A stretch of 64,000 nucleotides of DNA from Wolbachia endosymbiont (group B) of Protocalliphora azurea (GTDB lineage: Bacteria; Pseudomonadota; Alphaproteobacteria; Rickettsiales; Anaplasmataceae): positions 248,001-312,000 of the forward strand of contig NZ_OX366394.1 in assembly GCF_947251865.1 (NCBI RefSeq), given 5' to 3'. Of the stretch, positions 9,430 to 18,774 are shown piece after piece; positions within the stretch are counted from its first letter, which is position 1, and the number at the start of each line of letters is the position of its first letter. The position numbers were made by a program, and so were the translations under genes. The notes beneath the pieces were generated by a model. It saw nothing but the letters and a program-made list of their open reading frames with translations. It did no database searches and was not told the origin of the DNA.

Positions 9430-9990
9430 CCAAATTTGGGAGAAAAACCCTGGACTTGAAGTCCATCCTTTTAAGAATATAATTTTAAGGTGAAAAATCT
9501 GAAAGAATGTGGAATATTATAGAAAAAGCAGTCACTCTGTATATATATCACATAGTGTGGATAACAAAATATCGATATCCAGTACTAGTTGGAGATATTG
9601 GAAAGAAAGCTAAAGAAGTTGTACAAGAAGTATGTGCAAATAATCAAGTAGAAATTATCAGAGGTAGAGTTGCGTCAAGTCATGTACACGTATACGTTTC
9701 TGTACCCCCATACTTAAGTATTAGTAAGTTAGTGCAGTTAATAAAAGGAAAAAGTTCCAGAAAAATCCAGCAAAACTTTCCAGAGCTAAAAAAGAGATAT
9801 TGGGTTGTGGGCAGTAGGCTACTTTGTCAGGACTAGCGGAAATGTAACTGACGAAATGATAAAAAATTATATTGAAAATCACTCTAAAAAAGAAGATAAA
9901 TTTGGTGACTTTCAAGTCGAAAGTTAGCATTCTATGCTCTCTCTCAATCTTTGGATTTTAATCCATAGTGGTTGAATTCCTTTTGAACTT
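9430..9990 (+). mobile_element. IS200/IS605-family element, degenerate
   Basis: It has a single-gene IS200-type layout: a subterminal hairpin on each side of a Y1 transposase relic and no terminal inverted repeats. The left hairpin is GGACTTGAAGTCC at 9452-9464; the right is GGATTTTAATCC at 9953-9964. A palindrome CCCAAATTTGGG lies at 9430-9441. The exact cleavage sites are not determined. Insertion is just downstream of rnpB. Confidence 0.7.
9507..9927 (+). pseudogene. IS200/IS605 TnpA (Y1 HUH transposase), frameshifted
   Basis: The first 109 codons carry the HUH core, with HVHVYVSVPP as the metal-binding His pair and KLVQLIKGKSSRKIQ. The frame then breaks after KKRYW. The rest is recognisable in the next frame: WAVGYFVRTSGNVTDEMIKNY, whose final Tyr is the expected catalytic residue, then IENHSKKEDKFGDFQVES. 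A small deletion between the two parts removed a few conserved residues and shifted the frame. The transposase is therefore inactive. Confidence 0.8.
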
Positions 9991-10143
9991 AACAAAGCTT
10001 GAATTTTAACCGAGCTTTTCCTTTAACTAGTCATTCTCTATCTCTAAAGCCTTACTTTCTTACCTATAACTTTTTAGCTCCGCTTCCAACTTTTCTATCT
10101 TTTGTTGCAAATCTTTGTAAAGTTCTAAAAGACTGACCACGTT
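9980..10143 (-). pseudogene. Possible IS66 transposase N-terminal remnant
   Basis: On the minus strand, a broken frame reads VVSLLELYKDLQQKIEKLEA, then, after a stop, KESKALEIEND and LKEKLG followed by NSS. This coiled-coil pattern resembles the opening of IS66-family transposases. It is short, carries several stops and has no other IS66 part nearby. The assignment rests on weak similarity remembered by eye. Confidence 0.25.
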
Positions 10144-10220
10144 ACCTCACTTTTAGGATTAGTTTTTATCTTACTAAATCTACCTTTTCGCTTCTTCAAT
10201 CAACAAGTAAATAAAGCATT

Positions 10221-10991
10221 TCATGCGCTGTCCTTGACTTGTTCTGCTTGATAGTCACTACTGCTTTCGCTTATATTAACACTAGAGTATTCTTCATCGT
10301 CAACATACTCTTTTAGAACATATCCTCTACCCCAAACGGTTTCTATGTGGCTTATTCCGTCATTTGCACTTTCAAGTTTTTTACGTAATTTACACATAAA
10401 AACATCAACTATTTTGTTGTCTGAAGGTTCGTCCAAGCCATTGTAAAGATGGTTTAAAAACATTTCTTTTGTCAACACTGCTCCTTTACGCAATGCCAGC
10501 AATTCTATCATGGAATACTCTTTGTTAGTAAGGTGAACTGTTTTGCCTTTTACCTCAACAATCCTGTGATCAAAATTGATATTCATATTACCAATCTTTA
10601 TCACTGATTCGGGATGGCCTTTAGTACGTCGGACTATGGCCTTAATTCGAGCTAATAATTCGCTCTTGTGAAATGGCTTGGTTAAGTAATCGTCGGCACC
10701 ATACCCAAGTCCTTTAGCTTTATGGTTGGCAGCGGAGATACACGAAAGTATTAAAACAGGAACTTTGATTTTTGCACTTCTTAATCTTAACAGTATATCA
10801 TATCCATCAATATCACCAGGCAGGTGTATATCTAGAATAACTAGATCGTAACAGTCTCCACCCGAGGAAACCATATTATTGTTATAATCTTGTGCAGAAG
10901 TAACAACGTCGCAAAAATGTCCATCAGAAGTTAAGGCATTAACTACAGTCCTTGCACTTACTTGATCATCTTCAATTAATAATATACGCAT
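10221..10991 (-). CDS. ctrA: Cell-cycle response regulator CtrA
   Basis: A 256-residue OmpR-type response regulator. The receiver domain has the phospho-accepting D54 in LVILDIHLP, the acidic pocket ED at 7-9 and the lysine in LTKPFHKSEL. The winged-helix output domain, with KEYSMIELLALRKG and TKEMFLNHLYNG, is typical of CtrA. In alphaproteobacteria CtrA is controlled by a CckA-ChpT phosphorelay and governs the cell cycle and envelope genes. No kinase lies next to it. Confidence 0.92.
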   Translation of the reverse strand: MRILLIEDDQVSARTVVNALTSDGHFCDVVTSAQDYNNNMVSSGGDCYDLVILDIHLPGDIDGYDILLRLRSAKIKVPVLILSCISAANHKAKGLGYGADDYLTKPFHKSELLARIKAIVRRTKGHPESVIKIGNMNINFDHRIVEVKGKTVHLTNKEYSMIELLALRKGAVLTKEMFLNHLYNGLDEPSDNKIVDVFMCKLRKKLESANDGISHIETVWGRGYVLKEYVDDEEYSSVNISESSSDYQAEQVKDSA

Positions 10992-11314
10992 ATTTTACAC
11001 CCCATAAATAATTTATAATTTTAGTAATATATATAACCAAGGAAAGTAACAAATCAAATTTTTATTAATGAATAATAGAAATTACACTTATTAATTAATA
11101 GTTAATGTGTCGTTCCAAAATTATACAAATAGATCTAAAATACAATAGATATACTATAATAATACTATTTTTAGTAAATATTGAATAGAAGCTATTTTTA
11201 TTAAAAGAATACTTAGGTTAATAGATATTTAAACTATTTTATACTTTTATGTTATATTTTTAATTTACTTATTCTACAGTTTTAAATTATAAGTAATACT
11301 TTCAGGAATATTGA
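10992..11314. other. AT-rich divergent intergenic region ctrA/gpsA
   Basis: 323 bp of extremely AT-rich sequence separate the two divergent genes. It presumably holds both promoters. TTAACT-like and TATAAT-like hexamers occur but none stands out. No RNA gene or repeat was found. Confidence 0.5.
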
Positions 11315-12292
11315 GTGGTAATATCAGTTTTAGGTGCTGGCGCATGGGGTACAGCAATTGCGATTTCATTAAGTGGTAAGAAAAATGTAATTTTGTGGAC
11401 TCGCAATAAGGCCATATTTGAATCAATTAAAGAGAAAAGAGAAAGTGACAAGCTACCTGATTGTCCAATTTCTGATAATGTATCAGTAAAATTAGCTATT
11501 GAAGATGCAGTGAATGCTTCAGTAATAATTCTAGCTGTTCCCACTCAGTCTCTAAGGGAGATATGTCATCAATTGAATGATTGTAACCTAAAAAAAAATG
11601 TAGCAATAATTTTGGCTTGTAAGGGAATAGAAAAATCTACATTAAAATTACCTAGTGAAGTAGTCAATGAAGTTTTACCTAATAATCCTCTTGCTGTTTT
11701 TTCTGGTCCTAGCTTTGCTATAGAAGTTGCAAGAAAATTACCATATTCGATGGTTCTTGCATGTCAAAATGAAGTATTAGGTTTAAAATTAGTATCAGAG
11801 CTACAGCAAGAAAATATTAAATTGTACCTTAGTAGCGATGTTATAGGAATACAGGTTTGTGCAGCGTTAAAGAATGTTTTTGCTATAGCATGTGGGGTTG
11901 TTCTAGGTAGGTTTGGGTTTAATGCTCATGCAGCATTAATTACGAAAAGTATGAGTGAAATTAAGGCTTTATACTCAGCAAAAGTTGGTGACGGCAATGT
12001 AGATATAAATACACTACTTGGACCAGCATGCTTAGGCGATTTGGTTGTGACATGCACATCATTAAATTCAAGAAATCTATCTTTTGGATCTAAAGTAGCT
12101 AATAGTAATGGTTCTAGTGCTCAGCAGATTTTATCAGAAGGTAAGTCGGTAATTGAAGGTTTTAACACTGCTAAGTCTGCATTTGATTTAGCAGAAAAGC
12201 TAAAGATAAAAATGCCCATATGTGAAGCGATCTATAGATTGCTATATGAAAATACTTCTATAGAAGATACTATTTCTGTTCTTGTAAATTAG
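11315..12292 (+). CDS. gpsA: Glycerol-3-phosphate dehydrogenase [NAD(P)+]
   Basis: It reduces dihydroxyacetone phosphate to sn-glycerol-3-phosphate, the backbone for phospholipids. The N-terminal dinucleotide fold begins at once: VISVLGAGAWGTAIA. The substrate-binding helix AALKNVFAIACG and the GPACLGDLVVTCTS segment are family hallmarks. 325 residues is the usual size. The start is GTG: a TGA lies directly upstream in frame and AGGA is seven bases ahead. It is followed after 19 bp by pgpA, linking two steps of phosphatidylglycerol synthesis. Confidence 0.94.
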   Translation: MVISVLGAGAWGTAIAISLSGKKNVILWTRNKAIFESIKEKRESDKLPDCPISDNVSVKLAIEDAVNASVIILAVPTQSLREICHQLNDCNLKKNVAIILACKGIEKSTLKLPSEVVNEVLPNNPLAVFSGPSFAIEVARKLPYSMVLACQNEVLGLKLVSELQQENIKLYLSSDVIGIQVCAALKNVFAIACGVVLGRFGFNAHAALITKSMSEIKALYSAKVGDGNVDINTLLGPACLGDLVVTCTSLNSRNLSFGSKVANSNGSSAQQILSEGKSVIEGFNTAKSAFDLAEKLKIKMPICEAIYRLLYENTSIEDTISVLVN

Positions 12293-12311
12293 TTTTATAT
12301 TTCGGTATATT

Positions 12312-12794
12312 GTGAAATTTTTATATAAATTAATATCAACATGGTGGCTATCTGGCACGGTAAAACACATGCCAGGTACTATAGGCAGCTTGGCTGCTTA
12401 CCCAATTGTTCCTATATTACTCAATGACAGAATTTTAGGTACAGCAATTATTTTTTTTTTATTCTTAGTTGGATTATGGTCTACAGGCAATTATATACAA
12501 CATTACAAAGCTCCGCATGATCCAAAAGAGGTAGTAATTGATGAAGTAGTTGGTCAATTGCTGACAGTACTTCTAGTTTCAATATTATTAGAACAAGAAA
12601 TGAATAGCTCTGTATTGTTGGTGTGCTTTTTCTCCTTTAGGTTTTTTGATATAATAAAAGTGTGGCCTATAAATTTGATTGATAAAAATACAAAAGGTCC
12701 TTTAGGTATTATGCTAGATGATGTTGTAGCTGCAATTTTAGCCTTTGTTTTTATAGGAGCCTTTTATTGTTTATTGTTGATTTATGCAGAATAA
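12312..12794 (+). CDS. pgpA: Phosphatidylglycerophosphatase A
   Basis: It dephosphorylates phosphatidylglycerophosphate to phosphatidylglycerol at the inner membrane. The family motifs MPGTIGSLAAYP (near residues 20-31) and VVIDEVVGQ (near 75-83) are present, with three to four membrane helices. The start codon is GTG. Its 160 residues are typical. Its last 11 bases overlap the next gene, so it lies in an operon with gpsA and the GNAT gene. Confidence 0.9.
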   Translation: MKFLYKLISTWWLSGTVKHMPGTIGSLAAYPIVPILLNDRILGTAIIFFLFLVGLWSTGNYIQHYKAPHDPKEVVIDEVVGQLLTVLLVSILLEQEMNSSVLLVCFFSFRFFDIIKVWPINLIDKNTKGPLGIMLDDVVAAILAFVFIGAFYCLLLIYAE

Positions 12795-13575
12795 AAAAAT
12801 TTGTTATTCAAGCTTAATTATTCAGAACCTAAAGGATTATATACTTTATGCAACGAATTTGTCCAAGTGGGAAATACATGACGAATTTGATAATGTTATA
12901 TTTACAGTAAATGGTACCAGAGAATCGTTATTTAATTTTGTGTTTTGTGAAGATCAATGTACTGAGCTTTCCATATGCAGAACTCTAGATTATCTCAAAG
13001 CACGAAATATAGAAGCAACATGGATAATAAGTCCACGTATAAAAATAGGGGGTATTTTAGAAAAATGCGAAATAAAACACGTTAACGCACCAAAAAAAGT
13101 TTTACTCAATATAAAAGATTATTTTTTGCCTGATGATGCTGTTCCAAATTTGAAGTTCAATGTTGTAAATAGTAGTGAGCTCTTAGAGCAATTAGATTTA
13201 CACACTTCTAAAATTTTTTATCATAGAATTAGTATTGTTAGCACATTTTTTCGCCAATTATCGAATTATGATGATAAGAGCTCAAGGTTAAGATTTTTTC
13301 TTGTAATGCTAAATAACGAAATTGTTGGAACATGCGGTCTTTATATTCAAGACAGCATAGCTGGTTTTTATAGCGATGGAGTTTTACCAATTTACAGGGG
13401 TCGTGGAATAGGAACTCAAATGGTTCTAGAAAGAATAAAGATAGCTAGGCAATTTGAGTGCAAATACATAGTAGCACATTGCATGAAACCTTCTGTAAAC
13501 CTTTATAAGAGATTAGGCTTTAGGGTATTGGGCAATCTTCACTTATATACCTCTTCAGTACAATCTCTTTGCTGA
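12784..13575 (+). CDS. GNAT-family N-acetyltransferase
   Basis: A 263-residue protein with a C-terminal GNAT fold. The acetyl-CoA pyrophosphate loop YRGRGIGTQMV and the closing helix NLYKRLGFRVLG are clear. The N-terminal ~130 residues are unassigned and may set substrate choice. The ATG lies inside the end of pgpA, so translation is coupled. The substrate cannot be inferred. Confidence 0.8.
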   Translation: MQNKKICYSSLIIQNLKDYILYATNLSKWEIHDEFDNVIFTVNGTRESLFNFVFCEDQCTELSICRTLDYLKARNIEATWIISPRIKIGGILEKCEIKHVNAPKKVLLNIKDYFLPDDAVPNLKFNVVNSSELLEQLDLHTSKIFYHRISIVSTFFRQLSNYDDKSSRLRFFLVMLNNEIVGTCGLYIQDSIAGFYSDGVLPIYRGRGIGTQMVLERIKIARQFECKYIVAHCMKPSVNLYKRLGFRVLGNLHLYTSSVQSLC

Positions 13576-13610
13576 GAGGTTACAAATTTTTATATTTGTT
13601 TTAGAATACT

Positions 13611-14747
13611 ATGTTTTTTTTGTATGAAATAGTTTTACTACTAATTCTAGTATTCTTCTTTTTCTCATATTCTAAATTAAAAATTAGTAATAAAATTAAG
13701 GACTTACGACATCAAAATGTTATCATAAATAATTTAATAGATACTGTGAATGATGGATTTTATATTTGGGACGCAAAAAAACGTATAGAAAAATTTTCTC
13801 CCAATTTACTAATTTTGCTTAATACTGTTTTTTATTCATTTAATGAGTTTGTAAATTTTTTTGAGCAATCAGAAAGCTTAATTAAAAGTTTTGCTGAGGC
13901 AAAGGAAATAAATAAATCTTTTACTCTAGATTTAAAGTCAAAAGACAGTGAGGTTTATTGCACATGTTATGGTAAAAGCATAATAGATTATTCTAATAAT
14001 GTGATTGGTGTGTTGTTATGGATAAGGAATATCTCCGATTATAAGATAAAAGCTAATGAACTTGAGTTAGAAAATAGTAAGCTTATGCGAGAATTGGAGA
14101 ACTATAAAAAAATTTTTGACTCTTTACCATTTCCAATACTGAAGTACAATAAGAATAAAAAAGTAAGGTTTTATAACTTATTTTATGATAAATATATAGG
14201 CAGCTCTAAAAAATTTACTGTTGCAAGTGGCTCCTATAACGTAAAACCAGGAGAGTGTGTAATAACTTACAAGAACGAACCTAAGGTTTTTAATTTTGTT
14301 GAAGTTCCAATGCAAAATTCTAATAGCATAGTAATGTATGGAAAAGATATTAGTGATGAAAAAAAATTACATACTGAGCTAAGCAATTGTTTAGCTGCAC
14401 AAGAAAGTTTGCTTGAGAAGCTATCGATTGCTGTAGCGATATATAGTAAGAATCAAAAGCTAAAATTTTATAATAATGCTTTTATAAAAACTTTTCAGTT
14501 TGATCCAAAATTTTTGGAGTCTTATCCAACTTATCACGAGATTATGCTTCACCTATTTGAATCTAAAAAGCTTTTAGGAAAAAAGGATTTTCAAACTATT
14601 AATAATCAAAGACATGAGTTGTTTAAAAGATTACTGGAATCATATGGTGAAACAATACATTTCATGAATGGAAGAACGTTTAGAGTATTAACAATACCCT
14701 ATGCTTCAGAGGGTCTACTATTTTCTTACGAAGAGTGCCAGAAATAA
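13611..14747 (+). CDS. Membrane-anchored PAS-domain protein without kinase domain
   Basis: A 378-residue protein with one N-terminal membrane helix (LYEIVLLLILVFFFFSYSKL). PAS-like modules follow: VNDGFYIWDAKKRIEKFSPN near 46-65, then SLPFPILKYNKNKKVRFYNL near 170-190, and SIAVAIYSKNQKLKFYNNAF near 272-291. No dimerisation His box or ATPase domain follows before the stop. It looks like the sensory half of a histidine kinase of the alphaproteobacterial cell-cycle type. Its stop lies 3 bp from that of the convergent sdhB. Confidence 0.65.
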   Translation: MFFLYEIVLLLILVFFFFSYSKLKISNKIKDLRHQNVIINNLIDTVNDGFYIWDAKKRIEKFSPNLLILLNTVFYSFNEFVNFFEQSESLIKSFAEAKEINKSFTLDLKSKDSEVYCTCYGKSIIDYSNNVIGVLLWIRNISDYKIKANELELENSKLMRELENYKKIFDSLPFPILKYNKNKKVRFYNLFYDKYIGSSKKFTVASGSYNVKPGECVITYKNEPKVFNFVEVPMQNSNSIVMYGKDISDEKKLHTELSNCLAAQESLLEKLSIAVAIYSKNQKLKFYNNAFIKTFQFDPKFLESYPTYHEIMLHLFESKKLLGKKDFQTINNQRHELFKRLLESYGETIHFMNGRTFRVLTIPYASEGLLFSYEECQK

Positions 14748-14750
14748 CAC

Positions 14751-15539
14751 TCAAATTCCTTCTCTCTCTACCATAAGCTGTTTTACTTTCGCTATCGCTT
14801 TTGCTGGGTTAAGCCCTTTCGGGCAGGTTTTTGTACAATTCATTATTGTATGACAACGATACAACTTAAATGGGTCGTTTAAAGAAGCAAGTCTTTCTTC
14901 TTTCTTATTATCACGACTGTCAGCAATCCATCTATAAGCTTGCAGTAATACCGCTGGCCCTAAAAATTTATCACCATTCCACCAATAGCTTGGGCAACCA
15001 GTCGAACAGCAAGCACATAGTATACAATCAGACAGACCATCCAATTTTTTTCTATCTTCAGGAGATTGAAAGTATTCTTTATTTTGTAAGGCAGATTTAT
15101 CTGTTTGTAACCAAGGTTTAATCGATTTGTATTGCTCATAAAATTGGCTTAGATCTGGAACTAGATCCTTTACTATATACATATGAGGTAGTGGATATAT
15201 TTTTACTTCACCTTTTATATCATGTATAGATTTAGTGCATGCAAGAGTGTTGGTACCATCAATATTCATTGCACAAGATCCGCATATTCCTTCTCTGCAA
15301 GAGCGTCTAAAAGTTAAGGTTGAATCTATTTCATCCTTTATTTTTATTAATGCATCAAGTACCATAGGGCCACAATTATCCATATCGATAAAAAATGTGT
15401 CTATTCTTGGATTTTTATCATCATCAGCAGACCAACGATAAATTTGAAATCTTCTAATATTTTTTGCTCCAGTAGGAGTAGGATAAACCTTGCCCTTTTT
15501 ATTAACTTTAGAATTTTTTGGTAAAGAAAACTGAACCAT
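14751..15539 (-). CDS. sdhB: Succinate dehydrogenase iron-sulfur subunit
   Basis: This subunit carries the [2Fe-2S], [4Fe-4S] and [3Fe-4S] clusters that pass electrons from the flavin subunit to ubiquinone in complex II. The plant-type ferredoxin motif [16 protein letters not shown] is followed by [12 protein letters not shown] and [17 protein letters not shown]. The length of 262 residues is standard. The other sdh genes are not adjacent, a scattered layout like that of nuoE. Confidence 0.95.
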   Translation of the reverse strand: MVQFSLPKNSKVNKKGKVYPTPTGAKNIRRFQIYRWSADDDKNPRIDTFFIDMDNCGPMVLDALIKIKDEIDSTLTFRRSCREGICGSCAMNIDGTNTLACTKSIHDIKGEVKIYPLPHMYIVKDLVPDLSQFYEQYKSIKPWLQTDKSALQNKEYFQSPEDRKKLDGLSDCILCACCSTGCPSYWWNGDKFLGPAVLLQAYRWIADSRDNKKEERLASLNDPFKLYRCHTIMNCTKTCPKGLNPAKAIAKVKQLMVEREGI

Positions 15540-15593
15540 ATTGCTTACCTTTTACAGCTAAAACCCCTTTTTTGTAAATAACATATTTTGGTA

Positions 15594-16052
15594 TTATCTA
15601 CCATACTTTTCCTTTTCAAATTCAAGCAAAGCTAAAATCTTGCTCTCTAAACTTTTCATTATAATTTCTTCATCTTCTTTTTGATGATCATAGCCAAGTA
15701 AATGCAGCAATCCATGAACTAACATGTGTGCAGTGTGAGTGAGGATAGATATACAGTACTCATGAGACTCTCTTTCTATTGTATCTACTGCAATTGCTAT
15801 GTCTCCTAGATCACATTCACTAGATAACTGTTCGCATGGAAATGATAGTACATTAGTTGGCTTATCTATTTCTCTAAACTTAAGATTAAGTTGATGTAGC
15901 AAGTTATCATCAGCGAGAGCTATTGATATATTTGGTTTATAATGATCTATTTTTAATTCTTTTAGAGAAGCATTAATAATATTTAATACAAAACTCTGTG
16001 GGTCCTTCGTAATACTATGCCACCTCTTATCAAGAATATTTACTTCTAACAT
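15594..16052 (-). CDS. ybeY: rRNA maturation endoribonuclease YbeY
   Basis: A zinc-dependent single-strand endoribonuclease in 16S rRNA 3'-end maturation and ribosome quality control. The H-x3-H-x5-H metal motif is seen in [11 protein letters not shown] (H113, H117, H123). The FR-x-x-D-x-x-T-N-VLSFP segment is also typical. The length of 152 residues is normal. It lies 54 bp downstream of sdhB on the same strand. Confidence 0.92.
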   Translation of the reverse strand: MLEVNILDKRWHSITKDPQSFVLNIINASLKELKIDHYKPNISIALADDNLLHQLNLKFREIDKPTNVLSFPCEQLSSECDLGDIAIAVDTIERESHEYCISILTHTAHMLVHGLLHLLGYDHQKEDEEIIMKSLESKILALLEFEKEKYGR

Positions 16053-16164
16053 GAATAAAGCACCAGAAAGGACATTATCCCATCACTTGACATTGGAACC
16101 AAAAAAAGAAGAATTATAGACCATCGTATCATACACACAACTATACGAATATTGTACACTAGAA

Positions 16165-16295
16165 GTATGTCATCCCAGTCTGGGATCCAGGAATTCTGAT
16201 TAGACATTAGGTGAGTGAATATAAAAGCTATATTAAAACACAACATTTTTAATGTGGTTGCATTACAGCTGGATTCCAGTGTCAAGCACTGCTTT
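16165..16295. repeat. Wolbachia-type intergenic palindromic repeat
   Basis: The gap between ybeY and the EVE gene holds GTCATCCCAGTCTGGGATCC and, about 100 bp on, GCTGGATTCCAGTGTCAAGC followed by ACTG. These are variants of a 'CCCAGTG-TCAAGCACTGG-GATCCAG' type repeat that I recall as widespread between Wolbachia genes. The frame read through it (16046-16393) has no coding character. Confidence 0.4.
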
Positions 16296-16382
16296 GTGTT
16301 TGATGAAAAATCGGCTACTTCGAAACAAACACTCATACAGCTGTATGTTGTGTGCTGAGGTAATATTGTTTGGCAACAGGTA

Positions 16383-16781
16383 TTACACATCACTCATCCT
16401 TATTATTTCATTCCACTCAGTCTCTAAAACTGGAGAAACTGATAAACGTGATTGTTTTAATATAACCATATTTTTCAAAAGTGGGTTTTGTTTTATACTG
16501 TTTAACGTCACTTGGTTACTTAAAGGTTTCAAAAATTTTACATTCACTAGTCCAAATTTGGAATTATAAACATGATAATACTCCTTTAATACTTCAACTA
16601 TTCCAAGTATAACTCTCTCTTTACCTGTATGATAAAAAAATGCAAGATCGCCTAATTTCATAGCTCTCATGTAATTTTGAGCTTGATAATTGCATACACC
16701 ATTCCACTGCGTCACCTGCTCCTTTTCCATTTTTTGCCAGGAGTATTCGCTTGGTTCTGACTTTAGTAGCCAAAATTGCAT
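16383..16781 (-). CDS. EVE domain-containing protein
   Basis: A 132-residue protein that is almost exactly one EVE domain (PUA-like fold, thymocyte nuclear protein 1 family). Family features are WLLKSEPSEYSW at the N-terminus, WNGVCNYQAQNYMRAMKLGD, and LAFFYHTG. EVE domains bind modified bases in DNA or RNA, but the ligand here is unknown. Its ATG overlaps the ftsZ stop by one base (TAATG), so it is translated with ftsZ. Confidence 0.88.
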   Translation of the reverse strand: MQFWLLKSEPSEYSWQKMEKEQVTQWNGVCNYQAQNYMRAMKLGDLAFFYHTGKERVILGIVEVLKEYYHVYNSKFGLVNVKFLKPLSNQVTLNSIKQNPLLKNMVILKQSRLSVSPVLETEWNEIIRMSDV

Positions 16782-17965
16782 TATTTTTTTCTTCTTAAAT
16801 AAGCTGGTATATCATAAACATTGCTGCCCCACTTAACTCTTTCATTTGTTTGCTCAGTTGAAGCATATTCTTTTGTTTCTAATATTGGAATTTGATTATA
16901 AGGCCATTTAAAATTTTTTTCCTCTGCTGGGATCTTGTTTTGATTAACAGATGAATTGTCGTTACAGCTATCAATGCCAGTTGCAAGAACAGAAACTCTA
17001 ACTCTTCCCTCCATCGCCTGATCAAAAGTGGCACCAAATATTATATTTGCATTTTCATCCACTTCTTCACGCACTCTATTGGCTGCAGAATCAACTTCAA
17101 ATAGAGTCATGTCTCCACCACCAGTAATATTAATCAATATTCCTTGCGCACCTTTCATTGATACATTGTCAAGCAATGGATTAGATATCGCAGCCTCTGC
17201 AGCACTAATTGCCCTATCTTCTCCTTCTGCCTCTCCAGTACCAATCATTGCTTTACCCATCTCACTCATTACTGTTTCTATATCAGCAAAATCAAGATTA
17301 ATCAGTCCTGGCATGATCATCAAATCAGTTACTCCTCTTATGCCAATATGCAGAACATTATCGGCGAGTTGAAATGCGTCAGCAAATGTAGTTTTCTCGT
17401 TAGCAATTCTAAATAAATTTTGATTGGGAATGACAATAAGTGTATCTACGTATTTTTGCAACTCTTCAAGTCCAAGCTCTGCAATGCGCATACGTCGCAC
17501 ACCTTCAAAACCGAACGGCTTAGTTACAACTCCAACAGTCAGTATCTTTTTTTCTTTTGCTCCCTTATCTTTAACTACCGCTCTTGCTTCTCTGGCTGCC
17601 TTTGCAATTACCGGTGCAGCACCTGTTCCAGTACCACCACCCATCCCTGCTGTGATAAAGAGCATATGACTATCTTTTATATGCTCCATAATTTCATCAA
17701 TTGATTCTTCTGCTGCACCTTTACCAACATCAGGCAAAGCACCAGCACCAAGGCCCTTAGTTAAGTTAATACCAAGCTGAATTTTTTTATCACATAATGA
17801 CTTCTCTAACGCTTGAGCATCGGTATTTGCTACGACAAAATTTACCCCTTGTAAATTGGATTGGATCATGTTGTTTACAGCATTTCCGCCAGCACCACCC
17901 ACTCCCACAACGGTAATCCTTGGGTGTAATACAGGTAGCTCTGGTAAACTAAGGTCGATTGACAT
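16781..17965 (-). CDS. ftsZ: Cell division protein FtsZ
   Basis: A tubulin-like GTPase that forms the division ring at midcell. The G-box GGGTGTG is at residues 109-115; [13 protein letters not shown] near 21-33 and the T7-loop region [15 protein letters not shown] are also visible. The conserved C-terminal peptide is present as [11 protein letters not shown]. The linker is short for an alphaproteobacterium; total length is 394. This is one of the standard Wolbachia typing genes. Confidence 0.97.
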   Translation of the reverse strand: MSIDLSLPELPVLHPRITVVGVGGAGGNAVNNMIQSNLQGVNFVVANTDAQALEKSLCDKKIQLGINLTKGLGAGALPDVGKGAAEESIDEIMEHIKDSHMLFITAGMGGGTGTGAAPVIAKAAREARAVVKDKGAKEKKILTVGVVTKPFGFEGVRRMRIAELGLEELQKYVDTLIVIPNQNLFRIANEKTTFADAFQLADNVLHIGIRGVTDLMIMPGLINLDFADIETVMSEMGKAMIGTGEAEGEDRAISAAEAAISNPLLDNVSMKGAQGILINITGGGDMTLFEVDSAANRVREEVDENANIIFGATFDQAMEGRVRVSVLATGIDSCNDNSSVNQNKIPAEEKNFKWPYNQIPILETKEYASTEQTNERVKWGSNVYDIPAYLRRKK

Positions 17966-18114
17966 TTAAATTTTACTCAAATATTAGTGAATTCACTTGA
18001 TAACAAGTTACTGCTTTTTTAACAATATGCAAACATTTTTCATTTTGACATACGCAAACAGTAAACAAGATTTACTTATTCTTAACATTGTTAATCAGTA
18101 GGTATAATAATTGC

Positions 18115-18196
18115 AGACCTTCAAACAACACTATTTAAGATGCAAAAAAACAGAAAGTACTTGTAAGTAAAAAAGGACAGAAGCCTGTCCTTTTTG
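18115..18196 (+). ncRNA. Candidate small RNA with intrinsic terminator
   Basis: On the plus strand a TATAAT box (18103-18108, weak -35 TTCTTA 18 bp upstream) is followed by about 80 nt without a coding frame. These end in the hairpin at 18170-18195 and a T-run. It lies between the ftsZ 5' end and the end of the 18210-18698 gene. The hairpin can serve the opposite strand equally well, so the RNA itself is an inference. Confidence 0.25.
18170..18195 (-). terminator. Intrinsic terminator of the 18210-18698 gene
   Basis: AAAAAGGACAG (18170-18180) pairs perfectly with CTGTCCTTTTT (18185-18195) across a 4-nt loop. On the minus strand it ends in a run of T and lies 15 bp past the stop of the hypothetical gene. 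It is symmetrical enough to work in both directions. Confidence 0.8.
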
Positions 18197-18209
18197 TTGA
18201 AAGCATAAT

Positions 18210-18698
18210 TTATACAGAGAGGCCCTTCCCCAAGCAAAGCATTTCTTTAAGTTCATTAATCTTAGTACCTGGTTCTTTATTCTCTTCGTTTACTTTTGCT
18301 GCTATTTTGTCGATGTCGCCATTGAGGGCTTTAATTTTCTCTGATTTACCACTGTTTTTATATGCAAGCACAGGTGCAGTTATTAAAGCTGCTACTGCAG
18401 CAACAATTACCAAACTAGCAATGAGCGGATGAGCAACTGCAAATGCAGACATTGCAGTAATAGCAGGACTAACAAGTGTTGCAGCCTTTGTTCCAACTGT
18501 ACCAACAAAAGTTGCATAAGCTGGACTTAAAAAATAAGCAGCTGTAAGTGAAGCTACTGCTATAACTGCTAAAGAAATACCAATTGTCTTGCCTTTATGT
18601 TCTTTTACGAGATCCCAACCTTGCACAGGCACTTCTTTAGCTGCTGACCAAAGTCCTTCGTCTCTATATTTATTTTTTATTGCTTCAAGTTTTCCCAT
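18210..18698 (-). CDS. Hypothetical membrane protein
   Basis: A 162-residue protein with hydrophobic segments near residues 38-58 (TIGISLAVIAVASLTAAYFL) and 90-112 (PLIASLVIVAAVAALITAPV). Charged ends flank them (GKLEAIKNKYRDEG at the start, a Lys/Glu-rich tail). Ala-rich composition suggests two or three membrane helices. A clear terminator follows it. I recognise no family. Confidence 0.65.
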   Translation of the reverse strand: MGKLEAIKNKYRDEGLWSAAKEVPVQGWDLVKEHKGKTIGISLAVIAVASLTAAYFLSPAYATFVGTVGTKAATLVSPAITAMSAFAVAHPLIASLVIVAAVAALITAPVLAYKNSGKSEKIKALNGDIDKIAAKVNEENKEPGTKINELKEMLCLGKGLSV

Positions 18699-18774
18699 AA
18701 CTATACTCCAAAAATATTAAAATTTCACTAAGGGTAGTATATGGCAAAAAAAGTTTCCTGTCAAGTAAATTAAC

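Noticed and set aside
9537..9552. TGTATATATAT inside the IS200 relic as a further copy of the phage promoter
   Set aside because: No TTGGAC-like hexamer 17 bp upstream and it lies in transposase coding sequence.
16046..16393. 115-residue minus-strand frame between ybeY and the EVE gene
   Set aside because: It reads through a Wolbachia-type intergenic repeat, overlaps both neighbours and has Cys/Ile-rich, non-protein-like composition.
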